64,000 bases of DNA from Limnohabitans sp. TEGF004 (lineage in GTDB: Bacteria > Pseudomonadota > Gammaproteobacteria > Burkholderiales > Burkholderiaceae_C). Below the pieces are notes generated by a model. It made no database searches, was not told where the DNA came from, and saw only the letters and a list, made by a program, of their open reading frames with translations. The stretch covers positions 186,001 to 250,000 of the forward strand of contig NZ_AP027056.1 of assembly GCF_027924965.1 (NCBI RefSeq), read 5' to 3'. Position numbers and translations under genes: made by a program. Below, one piece after another: positions 1 to 8,807 of this stretch (the first letter of the stretch is position 1; the number at the start of each line of letters is the position of its first letter).

Positions 1-1
1 T

Positions 2-382
2 GACGGCGATGGCCGCGTGGGCATGGGCAAAGGTAAATCGAAAGAAGTGCCAGCTGCTGTCCAAAAAGCGATGGAAGAAGCCCGTCGCAACATGACCAAA
101 GTCACTTTGAAAAACGGCACGATTCACCACAAGGTGCACGGTCGTCACGGTGCTGCAAACGTCATGATGATCCCCGCACCTAAGGGTACCGGCATCATCG
201 CAGGCGGTCCAATGCGCGCTGTGTTCGAAGTGATGGGTATTACTGACATCGTGGCAAAAAGCCACGGTACATCAAACCCATACAACATGGTTCGTGCAAC
301 CTTGGATGCTTTGAACAATTCCACGACGCCTTCAGAAGTGGCGGCTAAGCGTGGCAAAAACATCGAAGAAATCTTCGCTTAA
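2..382 (+). CDS. rpsE: 30S ribosomal protein S5 (uS5), 3' part
   Basis: Small-subunit ribosomal protein that helps form the decoding site and supports translational fidelity. The frame is open from base 2, so the gene starts upstream of the window; 126 residues are visible and about 45 amino-terminal residues are missing compared with usual S5 proteins. The visible part begins inside the S5 domain ([12 protein letters not shown], then the [13 protein letters not shown] helix) and ends in IEEIFA. rpmD follows after 14 bases, the normal spc-operon order. The family call is certain. Confidence 0.97.
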   Translation, partial: DGDGRVGMGKGKSKEVPAAVQKAMEEARRNMTKVTLKNGTIHHKVHGRHGAANVMMIPAPKGTGIIAGGPMRAVFEVMGITDIVAKSHGTSNPYNMVRATLDALNNSTTPSEVAAKRGKNIEEIFA

Positions 383-396
383 TCTCGGAGCATTCA

Positions 397-579
397 ATGA
401 CTACCCCTCAAACTGTGAAGATCCAATTGGTGCGTAGCCCAATTGGCACCAAAGAATCGCACCGCGCCACCGTTCGTGGCTTGGGCTTGCGCAAACTGAA
501 TTCTGTGAGCGAGTTGCAAGACACGCCAGCAGTGCGCGGCATGATTAACAAGATCAGCTATCTGGTCAAAGTGCTGTAA
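397..579 (+). CDS. rpmD: 50S ribosomal protein L30 (uL30)
   Basis: A 60-residue large-subunit protein of normal bacterial length. The order [12 protein letters not shown], then [15 protein letters not shown], then a carboxy end in [12 protein letters not shown] is that of the L30 ferredoxin-like fold. ATG at 397 is preceded by a GGAG ribosome-binding site. It lies 14 bases after rpsE and 10 bases before rplO, so it is one cistron of the spc operon. Confidence 0.97.
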   Translation: MTTPQTVKIQLVRSPIGTKESHRATVRGLGLRKLNSVSELQDTPAVRGMINKISYLVKVL

Positions 580-589
580 AAGGTTGAAG

Positions 590-1021
590 ATGGAACTCAA
601 TAACATCACCCACGCACCTGGCGCAAAACACGCCAAGCGTCGCGTTGGTCGCGGTATCGGCTCTGGCCTCGGCAAGACTGCTGGTCGTGGTCACAAAGGT
701 CAAAAGTCTCGTTCAGGCGGCTACCACAAGGTTGGTTTCGAAGGCGGTCAAATGCCTTTGCAGCGTCGTTTGCCTAAGCGCGGCTTCAAGTCCACCACTT
801 TGAAGTACAACGACGAAGTGACATTGGCTGACTTGCAACAACTCGGCGCTGCTGAAGTTGATATGTTGACATTGAAGGCCGCTGGCCTCGTGGCATCTAT
901 CGCTCGTGTCGTCAAGGTTGTGAAGACTGGCGAATTGACGACTGCTGTCAAGCTCAATGGTATCGGTGCTACTGCTGGTGCCAAAGCTGCGATCGAAGCC
1001 GCTGGCGGCTCCGTCGCTTAA
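590..1021 (+). CDS. rplO: 50S ribosomal protein L15 (uL15)
   Basis: A 143-residue large-subunit assembly protein. The amino end has the basic glycine-rich extension ([19 protein letters not shown]) that threads into 23S rRNA, followed by the globular domain. I chose ATG 590, which gives [14 protein letters not shown], over the in-frame TTG at 584: an AAGG Shine-Dalgarno at 580-583 sits 6 bases before the ATG, and L15 normally starts this way. It is followed by secY, as in other spc operons. Confidence 0.97.
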   Translation: MELNNITHAPGAKHAKRRVGRGIGSGLGKTAGRGHKGQKSRSGGYHKVGFEGGQMPLQRRLPKRGFKSTTLKYNDEVTLADLQQLGAAEVDMLTLKAAGLVASIARVVKVVKTGELTTAVKLNGIGATAGAKAAIEAAGGSVA

Positions 1022-1047
1022 TCGTTAGAAAACAGGAACAGCGCTCC

Positions 1048-2361
1048 GTGGCTACTACCTCTCCATCGATCGGTAACAACGACAAGTTCGGCGACCTCCG
1101 TCGCCGACTGGTCTTCTTGCTGCTCGCCTTGGTGGTTTACCGCGTGGGCGCCCATATTCCTGTGCCCGGCATCAACCCTGACCAATTGCAACAATTGTTC
1201 AAGGGTCAGCAGGGCGGCATTTTGAGCCTGTTCAACATGTTCTCGGGTGGCGCTTTGTCGCGCTTTACCGTGTTCGCGTTGGGCATCATGCCTTACATCT
1301 CTGCATCGATCATCATGCAGTTGCTGACTTATGTGTTGCCCTCTTTGGAGCAGCTTAAAAAAGAAGGCGAAGCAGGTCGTCGCAAGATCACTCAGTACAC
1401 ACGTTTTGGTACTTTGGGCTTGGCTTTGTTCCAGTCCATGGGTATTGCCATGGCGTTGGAAGCATCAGCCGGTTTGGTCAACGTGCCAGGCTTTGGTTTC
1501 CGCATGACAGCCATGGTCAGCTTGACCGCAGGCACCATGTTCTTGATGTGGTTGGGTGAACAAATCACTGAGCGTGGTTTGGGTAACGGTATCTCTATCT
1601 TGATTTTTGCTGGTATCGCAGCAGGCCTGCCCGGTTCAATCGGTGGCTTACTCGAGCTGGTGCGCACAGGTGCTATGAGCATCTTGGCTGCCATCATCAT
1701 TGTTGTTGTTGTGGCTCTGGTCACTTACTTCGTGGTGTTTGTTGAGCGCGGTCAGCGCAAAATCTTGGTGAACTATGCACGTCGCCAAGTGGGTAACAAA
1801 GTGTATGGCGGTCAATCGTCTCACTTGCCCCTCAAGTTGAACATGGCGGGTGTGATTCCTCCTATCTTCGCTTCGTCCATCATTCTGTTGCCTGCAACTA
1901 TCGTGAGCTGGTTCAGCTCAGGCGATAGCATGCTTTGGCTAAAAGATATTTCTGCAGCACTTGCACCTGGACAGCCTGTCTACGTGATGTTGTATGCAGC
2001 TGCAATTGTTTTCTTTTGCTTCTTTTACACTGCCTTGGTCTTTAACAGCCGAGAAACAGCGGATAATCTGAAGAAGAGTGGTGCTTTTGTCCCGGGTATT
2101 CGTCCCGGCGACCACACTGCCAAATACATCGACAAAATTTTGGTTCGACTCACGCTCGCAGGCGCCGTGTACATCACCTTTGTGTGTTTGTTACCTGAGT
2201 TCATGATCTTGAAATACAACGTGCCTTTCTACTTCGGTGGTACATCGTTGCTGATTATTGTGGTTGTCACCATGGACTTTATGGCCCAAGTGCAAAACTA
2301 CATGATGAGCCAACAATATGACTCGCTGTTGAAGAAAGCAAGTTTCAAAACAACGCTCTAA
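1048..2361 (+). CDS. secY: Sec translocase channel subunit SecY
   Basis: A 437-residue inner-membrane protein that forms the protein-conducting channel of SecYEG. About ten hydrophobic segments are visible. Family landmarks include [10 protein letters not shown] early on, [23 protein letters not shown] in the plug/TM2 region, [12 protein letters not shown], and the cytoplasmic stretch [14 protein letters not shown]. The start is GTG at 1048, with AGGA at 1034-1037 upstream. The gene is last in the spc operon; only 69 bases separate it from rpmJ, so infA is not encoded here. Confidence 0.98.
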   Translation: MATTSPSIGNNDKFGDLRRRLVFLLLALVVYRVGAHIPVPGINPDQLQQLFKGQQGGILSLFNMFSGGALSRFTVFALGIMPYISASIIMQLLTYVLPSLEQLKKEGEAGRRKITQYTRFGTLGLALFQSMGIAMALEASAGLVNVPGFGFRMTAMVSLTAGTMFLMWLGEQITERGLGNGISILIFAGIAAGLPGSIGGLLELVRTGAMSILAAIIIVVVVALVTYFVVFVERGQRKILVNYARRQVGNKVYGGQSSHLPLKLNMAGVIPPIFASSIILLPATIVSWFSSGDSMLWLKDISAALAPGQPVYVMLYAAAIVFFCFFYTALVFNSRETADNLKKSGAFVPGIRPGDHTAKYIDKILVRLTLAGAVYITFVCLLPEFMILKYNVPFYFGGTSLLIIVVVTMDFMAQVQNYMMSQQYDSLLKKASFKTTL

Positions 2362-2430
2362 CGGGCCAAGTAAAAAGTCGTGTTTCATGCCAATGAGGGT
2401 GTGAAATGAAATGAGTTTTAGGAGAATGAA

Positions 2431-2544
2431 ATGAGAGTTTCGGCTTCGGTCAAAAAAATTTGCCGCAACTGCAAAATCATCCGCCGCAAGGGCGTGGTTC
2501 GTGTGATCTGTACAGATCCACGCCACAAACAGCGTCAAGGTTGA
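2431..2544 (+). CDS. rpmJ: 50S ribosomal protein L36 (bL36), zinc-binding form
   Basis: A 37-residue protein starting at ATG 2431 and stopping with TGA at 2542-2544. The sequence begins [20 protein letters not shown] and ends in [10 protein letters not shown]. It keeps the zinc ribbon ligands (CRNC, a later Cys in VICTD, and His in PRH), so this is the zinc-containing C+ paralogue and not the zinc-free C- type. A GGAG ribosome-binding site lies at 2421-2424. It sits between secY and rpsM, the E. coli-like order. Confidence 0.97.
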   Translation: MRVSASVKKICRNCKIIRRKGVVRVICTDPRHKQRQG

Positions 2545-2569
2545 TTGAACTGGTTTAAAGAGGACGCAC

Positions 2570-2935
2570 ATGGCACGTATCGCTGGCATTAACATTCCGC
2601 CGCACAAACACGCTGAAATCGGTTTGACATCGATTTTCGGTATTGGTCGCACACGCGCTCGCAAAATTTGCGAAGCATGTGGCATTGATTACGCAAAGAA
2701 GATCAAAGATCTGACTGACTCGGACCTCGAAAAGATCCGTGACCAGATCGCTGAATTCACGATTGAAGGTGACTTGCGTCGCGAAACAACAATGAACATC
2801 AAGCGTTTGATGGACATCGGTTGCTACCGCGGCTTCCGTCACCGTCGTGGTCTGCCTATGCGTGGTCAACGTACGCGTACCAACGCTCGTACACGCAAGG
2901 GTCCGCGTAAAGCAGCCCAGTCGTTGAAGAAATAA
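2570..2935 (+). CDS. rpsM: 30S ribosomal protein S13 (uS13)
   Basis: A 121-residue head protein of the small subunit that contacts P-site tRNA and helps form bridge B1 to the large subunit. [13 protein letters not shown] at the start, [13 protein letters not shown] (helix-two-turn-helix) and the basic tail [16 protein letters not shown] are the family signatures. AGAGGA lies just upstream of ATG 2570. First full gene of the alpha operon, 12 bases before rpsK. Confidence 0.97.
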   Translation: MARIAGINIPPHKHAEIGLTSIFGIGRTRARKICEACGIDYAKKIKDLTDSDLEKIRDQIAEFTIEGDLRRETTMNIKRLMDIGCYRGFRHRRGLPMRGQRTRTNARTRKGPRKAAQSLKK

Positions 2936-2947
2936 TAGGACTGAACA

Positions 2948-3349
2948 ATGGCTAAATCTCCAAGCGGCGCAGCTTCACGCGTACGTAAAAAGGTTCGTAA
3001 GAACATTGCTGACGGCATCGCGCACGTGCACGCGTCGTTCAACAACACCATCATCACCATCACTGACCGCCAAGGCAATGCTTTGTCATGGGCTTCGTCA
3101 GGTGGTCAAGGTTTCAAGGGCTCACGCAAGTCCACACCTTTCGCAGCTCAAGTGGCTTCGGAAGTTGCTGGTCGCGCTGCCGTTGATCAAGGCATCAAGA
3201 ACCTTGATGTCGAGATCAAAGGCCCAGGCCCTGGCCGTGAATCTTCAGTGCGCGCTTTGGCCGCATTGGGCATTCGCATCAACTCGATTGCTGACGTGAC
3301 TCCAGTGCCGCACAACGGCTGCCGTCCACAAAAGCGTCGTCGTATCTAA
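2948..3349 (+). CDS. rpsK: 30S ribosomal protein S11 (uS11)
   Basis: A 133-residue platform protein of the small subunit that contacts mRNA near the E site. Characteristic stretches are [34 protein letters not shown] and the carboxy end [15 protein letters not shown]. Length and position between rpsM and rpsD are normal. A longer gap of 102 bases with hairpins follows before rpsD. Confidence 0.97.
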   Translation: MAKSPSGAASRVRKKVRKNIADGIAHVHASFNNTIITITDRQGNALSWASSGGQGFKGSRKSTPFAAQVASEVAGRAAVDQGIKNLDVEIKGPGPGRESSVRALAALGIRINSIADVTPVPHNGCRPQKRRRI

Positions 3350-3386
3350 GCGTTCTTCGCTTTTTACTGTTAACCACAAGCCCACC

Positions 3387-3426
3387 GCCGCTGGCTAACC
3401 CCCAGCGGCTCCTCGCTTCTTGCGAG
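3387..3426 (+). other. Intercistronic hairpins before rpsD
   Basis: Two stem-loops lie in the rpsK-rpsD gap: GCCGCTGG at 3387-3394 pairs with CCAGCGGC at 3402-3409, and CTCGC at 3412-3416 pairs with GCGAG at 3422-3426. No T-run follows, so they are not simple terminators. S4 is the known translational repressor of the alpha operon in E. coli; whether these stems are part of such a control site is inference. Confidence 0.45.
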
Positions 3427-3451
3427 CAGCTGATCAGATAAGGAAATTCAA

Positions 3452-4075
3452 GTGGCACGTTACCTAGGCCCCAAGGCCAAACTCTCACGCCGTGAAGGCA
3501 CCGACTTGTTCTTGAAGAGCGCACGCCGCTCTATCAGCGACAAGTGCAAATTCGACAGCAAACCAGGCCAACACGGCCGCACATCAGGTCAACGTACGTC
3601 TGACTTCGGTTTGCAATTGCGCGAAAAACAAAAAGTCAAACGCATGTACGGTGTGTTAGAACGTCAGTTCCGCCGTTACTTCGCAGCTGCCGATCGCCAA
3701 AAAGGTAACACCGGTGCAAACCTGTTGACCATTTTGGAAACACGTTTGGACAACGTTGTGTACCGCATGGGCTTCGGCTCTACACGTGCTGAAGCACGTC
3801 AGCTGGTGTCACACAAAGCCATCACCGTGAACGGCCATCAAGTCAACATCGCTTCTTACTTGGTGAAAGCCGGTGACGTGGTTGCTGTGCGCGAAAAGTC
3901 TAAGAAACAAGGCCGCGTGTTGGAAGCCCTCGAGTTGGCAAAACAAGTGGGTATGCCTGCTTGGGTTGAAGTCAACCTTGAAAAAGCTGAAGGTGTCTTC
4001 AAGAAGACGCCAGACCGTGACGAATTCGCTGCGGACATCAACGAATCTTTGATCGTCGAACTTTACTCGCGTTAA
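3452..4075 (+). CDS. rpsD: 30S ribosomal protein S4 (uS4)
   Basis: A 207-residue primary 16S rRNA-binding protein that starts assembly of the small-subunit body. It begins [15 protein letters not shown] and contains the S4 RNA-binding domain around residues 95-160 ([23 protein letters not shown], then VNGHQVNI). The start codon is GTG at 3452 with AAGGA at 3440-3444, a good spacing. In enterobacteria S4 also acts in antitermination and represses its own operon. Confidence 0.97.
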   Translation: MARYLGPKAKLSRREGTDLFLKSARRSISDKCKFDSKPGQHGRTSGQRTSDFGLQLREKQKVKRMYGVLERQFRRYFAAADRQKGNTGANLLTILETRLDNVVYRMGFGSTRAEARQLVSHKAITVNGHQVNIASYLVKAGDVVAVREKSKKQGRVLEALELAKQVGMPAWVEVNLEKAEGVFKKTPDRDEFAADINESLIVELYSR

Positions 4076-4079
4076 TCCT

Positions 4080-4131
4080 GGTTGAAGTTTTCAACCTAAC
4101 GCACCCCACGCTGCCTGCTCGCGCAGCGTGG
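4080..4131 (+). other. Hairpins in the rpoA leader
   Basis: The 111-base gap before rpoA holds a short stem (GGTTGAA/TTCAACC, about 4080-4096) and a 9-bp stem (CCACGCTGC at 4106-4114 with GCAGCGTGG at 4123-4131). No T-tract follows. These may set the relative yield of S4 and the RNA polymerase alpha subunit, or stabilise the mRNA; function is inferred only from position. Confidence 0.4.
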
Positions 4132-4186
4132 TCCAGACACCCAGCCTTACCGGTGTAACGAACCGGGGGTATTGAAGGAAATCTGA

Positions 4187-5179
4187 ATGCAAACAAACTT
4201 GCTGAAACCAAAAAATATTCACGTCGAGCAATTGGGTCACAACCGCGCCAAGGTTACCTTGGAGCCGTTTGAGCGTGGCTATGGCCACACGTTGGGCAAT
4301 GCTCTGCGTCGCGTTTTGTTGTCTTCTATGGTTGGCTATGCAGTGACTGAAGTCACCATCGCTGGCGTTGTGCACGAGTACTCGTCTATCGATGGCGTGC
4401 AAGAAGATGTGGTCAACATCTTGTTGAACCTCAAAGGCGTTGTGTTCAAAATGCACAACCGCGATGAAGTGACTCTGAGCTTGCGCAAAGACGGCGAAGG
4501 CGCTGTGACTGCTGCAGACATCCAAGTGCCTCACGATGTTGAAATCATCAACCCTGAGCACGTGATTGCGAACTTGTCGCACGGCGGCAAGATCGACATC
4601 CAACTCAAAGTTGAAACAGGTCGTGGCTATGTGCCAGGTACTGTGCGTCGTTACGGCGAAGAGCCAAGCAAGTCCATCGGACGCATCGTGTTGGATGCCG
4701 CTTTCTCTCCCGTCAGTCGCGTGAGCTACAGCGTTGAAAACGCACGTGTGGAACAACGTACGGACCTCGACCGCTTGGTCATGGAAATCGAAACCAACGG
4801 TGCCATCTCTGCTGAAGACGCTGTGCGCGCTTCGTCAAAGATCTTGGTTGAGCAACTGGCTGTGTTCGCACAGTTGGAAGGCGACGCCATCAACGGCATC
4901 ATGGAAGCTGCTGCTCCACGTGGCGGCCAACAGTTCGATCCGATCTTGTTGCGCCCTGTCGACGAGTTGGAATTGACCGTTCGTTCTGCCAACTGCTTGA
5001 AAGCAGAAAACATCTATTACATCGGTGATCTGATTCAGCGCACTGAGAATGAGTTGCTCAAGACCCCTAACTTGGGTCGCAAGTCACTCAACGAAATCAA
5101 AGAAGTGCTCGCTTCACGCGGCTTGACTTTGGGCATGAAACTCGAAAGCTGGCCACCTGCCGGTTTAGAGCGTCGTTAA
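4187..5179 (+). CDS. rpoA: DNA-directed RNA polymerase subunit alpha
   Basis: A 330-residue subunit that dimerises to nucleate RNA polymerase assembly and whose carboxy domain binds UP elements and activators. The amino domain shows [21 protein letters not shown]; the carboxy domain (about 245-320) shows [20 protein letters not shown] and the helix-hairpin-helix stretch [19 protein letters not shown] 4187 follows GAAGGAAA. Placed as usual between rpsD and rplQ. Confidence 0.98.
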   Translation: MQTNLLKPKNIHVEQLGHNRAKVTLEPFERGYGHTLGNALRRVLLSSMVGYAVTEVTIAGVVHEYSSIDGVQEDVVNILLNLKGVVFKMHNRDEVTLSLRKDGEGAVTAADIQVPHDVEIINPEHVIANLSHGGKIDIQLKVETGRGYVPGTVRRYGEEPSKSIGRIVLDAAFSPVSRVSYSVENARVEQRTDLDRLVMEIETNGAISAEDAVRASSKILVEQLAVFAQLEGDAINGIMEAAAPRGGQQFDPILLRPVDELELTVRSANCLKAENIYYIGDLIQRTENELLKTPNLGRKSLNEIKEVLASRGLTLGMKLESWPPAGLERR

Positions 5180-5254
5180 TTTAGAATCACTGACTTTTAA
5201 AGTCCCCTGGCCGTACCTGATACGGCGGCCGGTAAAACATCAAAGGAAATCAAA

Positions 5255-5650
5255 ATGCGCCACGGACACGGACTTCGCAAACTCAACCGCACTAGCTCAC
5301 ATCGTTTGGCTATGTTGCGCAACATGATGAATTCGCTCATCGAGCACGAAGCCATTAAAACCACATTGCCTAAAGCCAAAGAATTGCGTCGCGTCATCGA
5401 ACCGATGATCACTTTGGCCAAAGAGCCTACCGTTGCAAACCGCCGCTTGGCATTTGACCGCTTGCGCGATCGCGACAGCGTTGTGAAGTTGTTCAACGAA
5501 TTGGGCCCACGTTTCAAGACACGTCCAGGTGGTTACACCCGTATTTTGAAAATGGGTTTCCGCGTGGGCGACAACGCACCAATGGCTTATGTTGAATTGG
5601 TAGACCGCGCAGAAGTTTCTGAGGCTTCTTCTACCGAAACAGCCGCTTAA
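5255..5650 (+). CDS. rplQ: 50S ribosomal protein L17 (bL17)
   Basis: A 131-residue large-subunit protein near the exit tunnel. Signatures are [30 protein letters not shown] and the carboxy [22 protein letters not shown], followed by a short Ser/Glu/Ala tail. ATG 5255 has AAAGGAAA upstream. It is the last protein gene of the alpha operon; an initiator tRNA starts 22 bases after its stop. Confidence 0.97.
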   Translation: MRHGHGLRKLNRTSSHRLAMLRNMMNSLIEHEAIKTTLPKAKELRRVIEPMITLAKEPTVANRRLAFDRLRDRDSVVKLFNELGPRFKTRPGGYTRILKMGFRVGDNAPMAYVELVDRAEVSEASSTETAA

Positions 5651-5655
5651 TAGGT

Positions 5656-5661
5656 TATACT
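5656..5661 (+). promoter_or_regulatory. Candidate -10 box for tRNA-fMet
   Basis: TATACT lies 11 bases before the tRNA 5' end, a position suited to a sigma-70 -10 box. No convincing -35 is visible in the 3' end of rplQ, so the tRNA may also be cut from the alpha-operon transcript. Confidence 0.35.
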
Positions 5662-5672
5662 AATCCTCTTGA

Positions 5673-5749
<77 letters not shown>

Positions 5750-5756
5750 CTTTAAA

Positions 5757-5788
5757 ACGCCCGCTGAATTTATTCAGTGGGCGTTTTT
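5757..5788 (+). terminator. Rho-independent terminator after tRNA-fMet
   Basis: ACGCCCGCTGAAT pairs with ATTCAGTGGGCGT (one G-T wobble), giving a stem of about 12 bp followed by TTTTT. It closes the alpha-operon/tRNA unit just before the next gene. Confidence 0.88.
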
Positions 5789-5804
5789 CTTGGGAAGTCC
5801 ACAC

Positions 5805-6671
5805 ATGGAAATCAGTCGCGTCGAAGCCTTGTCACAACGCATCGTGCAACCCTATGCATGGGGTAACGCTGTATGGCACGTTTGGGGTGCTGGTCAGGCC
5901 GCTGAGCAGGGCCTAGAAGGCCAAGTCGCCGATACCAGAAGCAATGCCTCAAAGCAGCCTCTTGTGCTGCTACATGGTGGTTCTGGCAGCTGGACGCATT
6001 GGCTGCGCAATGTCGAGCACTTGGCGAAGATCCGAACAATTTGGGCATTAGACATTCCTGGGTTTGGTGACTCCGACTTGCCCAGCGGTGTGAGCGATGC
6101 CGATGGCTTAGTTCCTTACGTGGCTGAAATACTCGCGAACTCTTTTAGAGGTGATGGCGTGGATGTCATGGGCTTTTCTTTCGGCGCCATGACGGCGGGT
6201 TTGGTAGCCGCTGAATATCCCAACCTCATCCGGCAATTGATTTTGGTCGGCGCGCCTGGCTTAGGCTTATTTAGCAAAGAGTTGCCAATGCGAGGCATGA
6301 CGCCTGACATGGATGAAGAGTCGCAGCGCAAGGTGCATCGCCACAACCTGAATGCCATGATGTTTGTGCATCCAGACAGCGTGACCGATGACGTGATTGA
6401 CTTGCAGCAAGCCAACGTTGCACGTGACCGCTTGCGACGCAGACGCGTTGCCCGCACGGATGTACTGGCACAAGCGCAAACACACTGGACATGTCCCGTG
6501 CATGGCGTGTGGGGCGTGTGTGACGCGCTTTACCAAGGCACGTTGGCTCAAGTCCCACAGGTGTTGTCTTCGATGGCCTCATTCACGGTGGTTCCCGATG
6601 CCGGCCACTGGGTCATGTTTGAAAAACCAGACGCATTTCATGCAGCGGTGGCCCCACTACTAAGCCGCTGA
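5805..6671 (+). CDS. Alpha/beta-hydrolase fold esterase
   Basis: A 288-residue soluble hydrolase. VLLHGGSGSWTHW is the oxyanion-hole HG motif, GFSFGAMTAG is the nucleophile elbow (G-x-S-x-G), a later Asp in VWGVCDALY and His in DAGHWVMFEKP complete the triad. The substrate cannot be told from sequence. I chose ATG 5805 (GGGAAG 7 bases upstream) over the in-frame TTG at 5790, which lies against the preceding terminator. It is followed after 47 bases by the DUF1840 gene. Confidence 0.85.
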   Translation: MEISRVEALSQRIVQPYAWGNAVWHVWGAGQAAEQGLEGQVADTRSNASKQPLVLLHGGSGSWTHWLRNVEHLAKIRTIWALDIPGFGDSDLPSGVSDADGLVPYVAEILANSFRGDGVDVMGFSFGAMTAGLVAAEYPNLIRQLILVGAPGLGLFSKELPMRGMTPDMDEESQRKVHRHNLNAMMFVHPDSVTDDVIDLQQANVARDRLRRRRVARTDVLAQAQTHWTCPVHGVWGVCDALYQGTLAQVPQVLSSMASFTVVPDAGHWVMFEKPDAFHAAVAPLLSR

Positions 6672-6718
6672 AGCATCAGCCAACTTGACGTCGCGTCTCA
6701 AGCGCGCACAATGAAACC

Positions 6719-7063
6719 ATGCTGTACAAATTCAAATCAAAAGCCACGGGCGACCTCATCATGTTGGAGCCCCAAGGCAAACACATCCTCAAACTCATTG
6801 GCAAAGAGCCAGGAGCCCAAGGCATCATCTTGCCCCGCGAGATGTTGACGGCCATTGAGTCCTTGAATGCGGCTGTCGCACAAGAAGAGTTGGCACATCA
6901 AGCAGCCAAAGAGGCCGCGCAGAACGGCAACGTGCAGGAGACGGGCGCAGCCCCCGCAGTAGATGGCCCTCGCGCCATCAGCTTGAAGCAACGCGTCGTC
7001 CCCTTCATTGACATGCTGCGTCGCGCACACGCCGAAGACAAAGAGGTGGTTTGGGGTGTTTGA
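6719..7063 (+). CDS. DUF1840 family protein
   Basis: A 114-residue protein beginning MLYKFKSKATGDLIMLEP, the pattern of the DUF1840 family found in beta- and gammaproteobacteria; no biochemical role is known. The middle is rich in Ala, Glu and Gln (about residues 45-80) and probably helical or disordered; the carboxy part RVVPFIDMLRRAHAEDKEVVWGV is conserved in the family. Its stop overlaps the GTG start of srkA by 8 bases, suggesting translational coupling. Confidence 0.8.
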   Translation: MLYKFKSKATGDLIMLEPQGKHILKLIGKEPGAQGIILPREMLTAIESLNAAVAQEELAHQAAKEAAQNGNVQETGAAPAVDGPRAISLKQRVVPFIDMLRRAHAEDKEVVWGV

Positions 7064-8060
7064 TGACACGCCCAAGCATCATGCCTATGAAGCACTCACG
7101 CCCGATGTGGTGCTGGATGCGCTCTCTGATTTAGGGCTTGAAGTCGATGGTCGGCTCACCGCCTTGAGCTCGTATGAAAACCGCGTGTACCAAGCTATGT
7201 TGGATAACAACAGCTCGGTGGTCGCTAAGTTTTACAGGCCGGAGCGTTGGAGCGATGCTCAAATCTTGGAAGAACACAGCTTTGCTGCAGAGCTGATGGC
7301 CGACGAAGTGCCATTGGTGGGGCCACTCATGCTGCACGACAAAACCTTGCACCATGCACACGGTTTTGCATTCAGCGTCAGCCCTCGTCGTGGTGGACGC
7401 ATGCCTGAGCTGGACGACGCTGAGGTGTTGGAGTGGATAGGGCGCTTCATCGCGCGCATTCACAACGTGGGCGCGCAACATAGCTTTGTCACGCGCCCCA
7501 CTTTGAATGTGAGCACGTTTGCCACTGAGTCACGTGACTGGCTGATGGAAAACGGCATCATTCCCATGGACCAGCAAACTGAATGGCTGGCGGTCTGCAA
7601 CCAAGCCATTGACATGGCGCAAGAGAAATTTGCAGCGCATCCTGCGAAGCAGATTCGCTTGCACGGTGACTGCCACCCCGGCAATATTTTGTGGACACCC
7701 ATAGACCTGCCCAATGGCGGCCCACACTTTGTGGACTTGGACGATGCCCGCATGGGGCCTGCGGTTCAAGACTTATGGATGTTGCTCAGCGGTGAGCGTG
7801 CGCAGCGCACACAGCAGCTATCGATGTTGCTGGATGGCTATGAACAAATGCGTGAACTCAACCGCAGCGAACTCGCGTTGATCGAGCCTTTGCGCACCCT
7901 GCGTTTGATTCACTACAGCGCTTGGCTAGCAAGACGTAAAGACGATCCCGCTTTTGTGCAGCATTTCTCATGGTTTGGTAGCAGTGACTATTGGGGAGGG
8001 CAAACGCACATGCTGGTGGAGCAATGCGAAGCCATGCAAGAAGAGCCGTTGTACGCTTAA
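7056..8060 (+). CDS. srkA: Stress response kinase SrkA (YihE/RdoA family)
   Basis: A 334-residue Ser/Thr kinase of the aminoglycoside-phosphotransferase-like fold. LHGDCHPGNILW is the catalytic loop (HGD-x-H-x-x-N) and VDLDDARMGPAVQDLW carries the metal-binding Asp. E. coli SrkA (328 residues) protects against stress-induced programmed death; that role is transferred by family. The start is GTG 7056, giving FDDTPKHHAYEALTP at the amino end, with AGAGG at 7042-7046. A further upstream ATG at 7008 would bury the start in the DUF1840 gene. The 3' end overlaps the converging HAD gene by 4 bases. Confidence 0.88.
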   Translation: MFDDTPKHHAYEALTPDVVLDALSDLGLEVDGRLTALSSYENRVYQAMLDNNSSVVAKFYRPERWSDAQILEEHSFAAELMADEVPLVGPLMLHDKTLHHAHGFAFSVSPRRGGRMPELDDAEVLEWIGRFIARIHNVGAQHSFVTRPTLNVSTFATESRDWLMENGIIPMDQQTEWLAVCNQAIDMAQEKFAAHPAKQIRLHGDCHPGNILWTPIDLPNGGPHFVDLDDARMGPAVQDLWMLLSGERAQRTQQLSMLLDGYEQMRELNRSELALIEPLRTLRLIHYSAWLARRKDDPAFVQHFSWFGSSDYWGGQTHMLVEQCEAMQEEPLYA

Positions 8061-8797
8061 CAGCCGAGTAAATCGGCCAGCGCATGTATGTCGCGCGCAT
8101 GCAAATCGTTGCCGGCTTGTGGTGACACATCTTTAGGCTGCGATGCGCCGAACTCCAAAGGCCGTTCGATGTAGGCCGTGCGTAAACCACAAGCCCGCGC
8201 TGCCTCTAAGTCATCATGATGAGTGGCGCAAAGCATCACTTGTTGAGGCTGTAAGTCAAATGTTGATGCGACGCCTAGATAGGTGGCAGGGTCAGGCTTA
8301 TACGCACGAAACACCTCGGCAGACAAAACGCAGTCCCACGGCAAACCTGCATGCTTTGCCATGTTGGTGAGCAATCCGATGTTGCCGTTAGAAAGTGTGC
8401 AAATGGTGAATTTGCTTTTAAGTCGCTGCAAGCCAGCGACACTGTCGGGCCATGCATCTAAGCGGTGCCATACGCGGTTGAGGTGCACGCGCTCAGCTTC
8501 AGTCAAATGCGACAAGCCGAACGTAGGCAGCAAGTCTTCCAAGACCAACCGATGCAGCTCATCAATGCGCGTCCAGCCCAGTTCGCCCGAGCGAACACGC
8601 GCCATCGCAGGTTGATAACCAGCACGCCAAGCCAATGCAAAAGCGTTGGCATCCAAAGAAGGGTAAAGCGCTTGCATTTCGCGCACGATACTGCCGTGCC
8701 AATCGACCACAGTGCCAAAAATGTCAAAGGCCAACACATGCGTGTTGGCCTTCAAGTCGTCTAGAGACGCGGGGTTAGGTGTGTCCATGTGTGTCAT
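8057..8797 (-). CDS. HAD-family hydrolase, haloacid dehalogenase type II-like
   Basis: A 246-residue HAD enzyme. Motif I is FDIFGTVVDW (nucleophile Asp followed by F-G-T), motif II is TLSNGN, motif III includes the Lys in YKPDPATYLG, and motif IV is near CATHHDDLEAA. The FD-x-F-G-T-x-x-DW pattern is that of (S)-2-haloacid dehalogenases, but many relatives act on other substrates. The start may be ATG 8797 or ATG 8788; neither has a strong ribosome-binding site. It begins 10 bases after the htpG stop, so translation may rely on coupling to htpG. Confidence 0.82.
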   Translation of the reverse strand: MTHMDTPNPASLDDLKANTHVLAFDIFGTVVDWHGSIVREMQALYPSLDANAFALAWRAGYQPAMARVRSGELGWTRIDELHRLVLEDLLPTFGLSHLTEAERVHLNRVWHRLDAWPDSVAGLQRLKSKFTICTLSNGNIGLLTNMAKHAGLPWDCVLSAEVFRAYKPDPATYLGVASTFDLQPQQVMLCATHHDDLEAARACGLRTAYIERPLEFGASQPKDVSPQAGNDLHARDIHALADLLGC

Positions 8798-8807
8798 GGA
8801 CCGTGTT

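Noticed and set aside
3361..3450. rpsK-rpsD hairpins as a terminator
   Set aside because: No T-run follows the stems, and rpsD and rpoA are normally in the same transcript.
4091..4756. A 221-codon open frame opposite rpoA
   Set aside because: rpoA is certain and the antisense product is His-rich with no homology that I can see.
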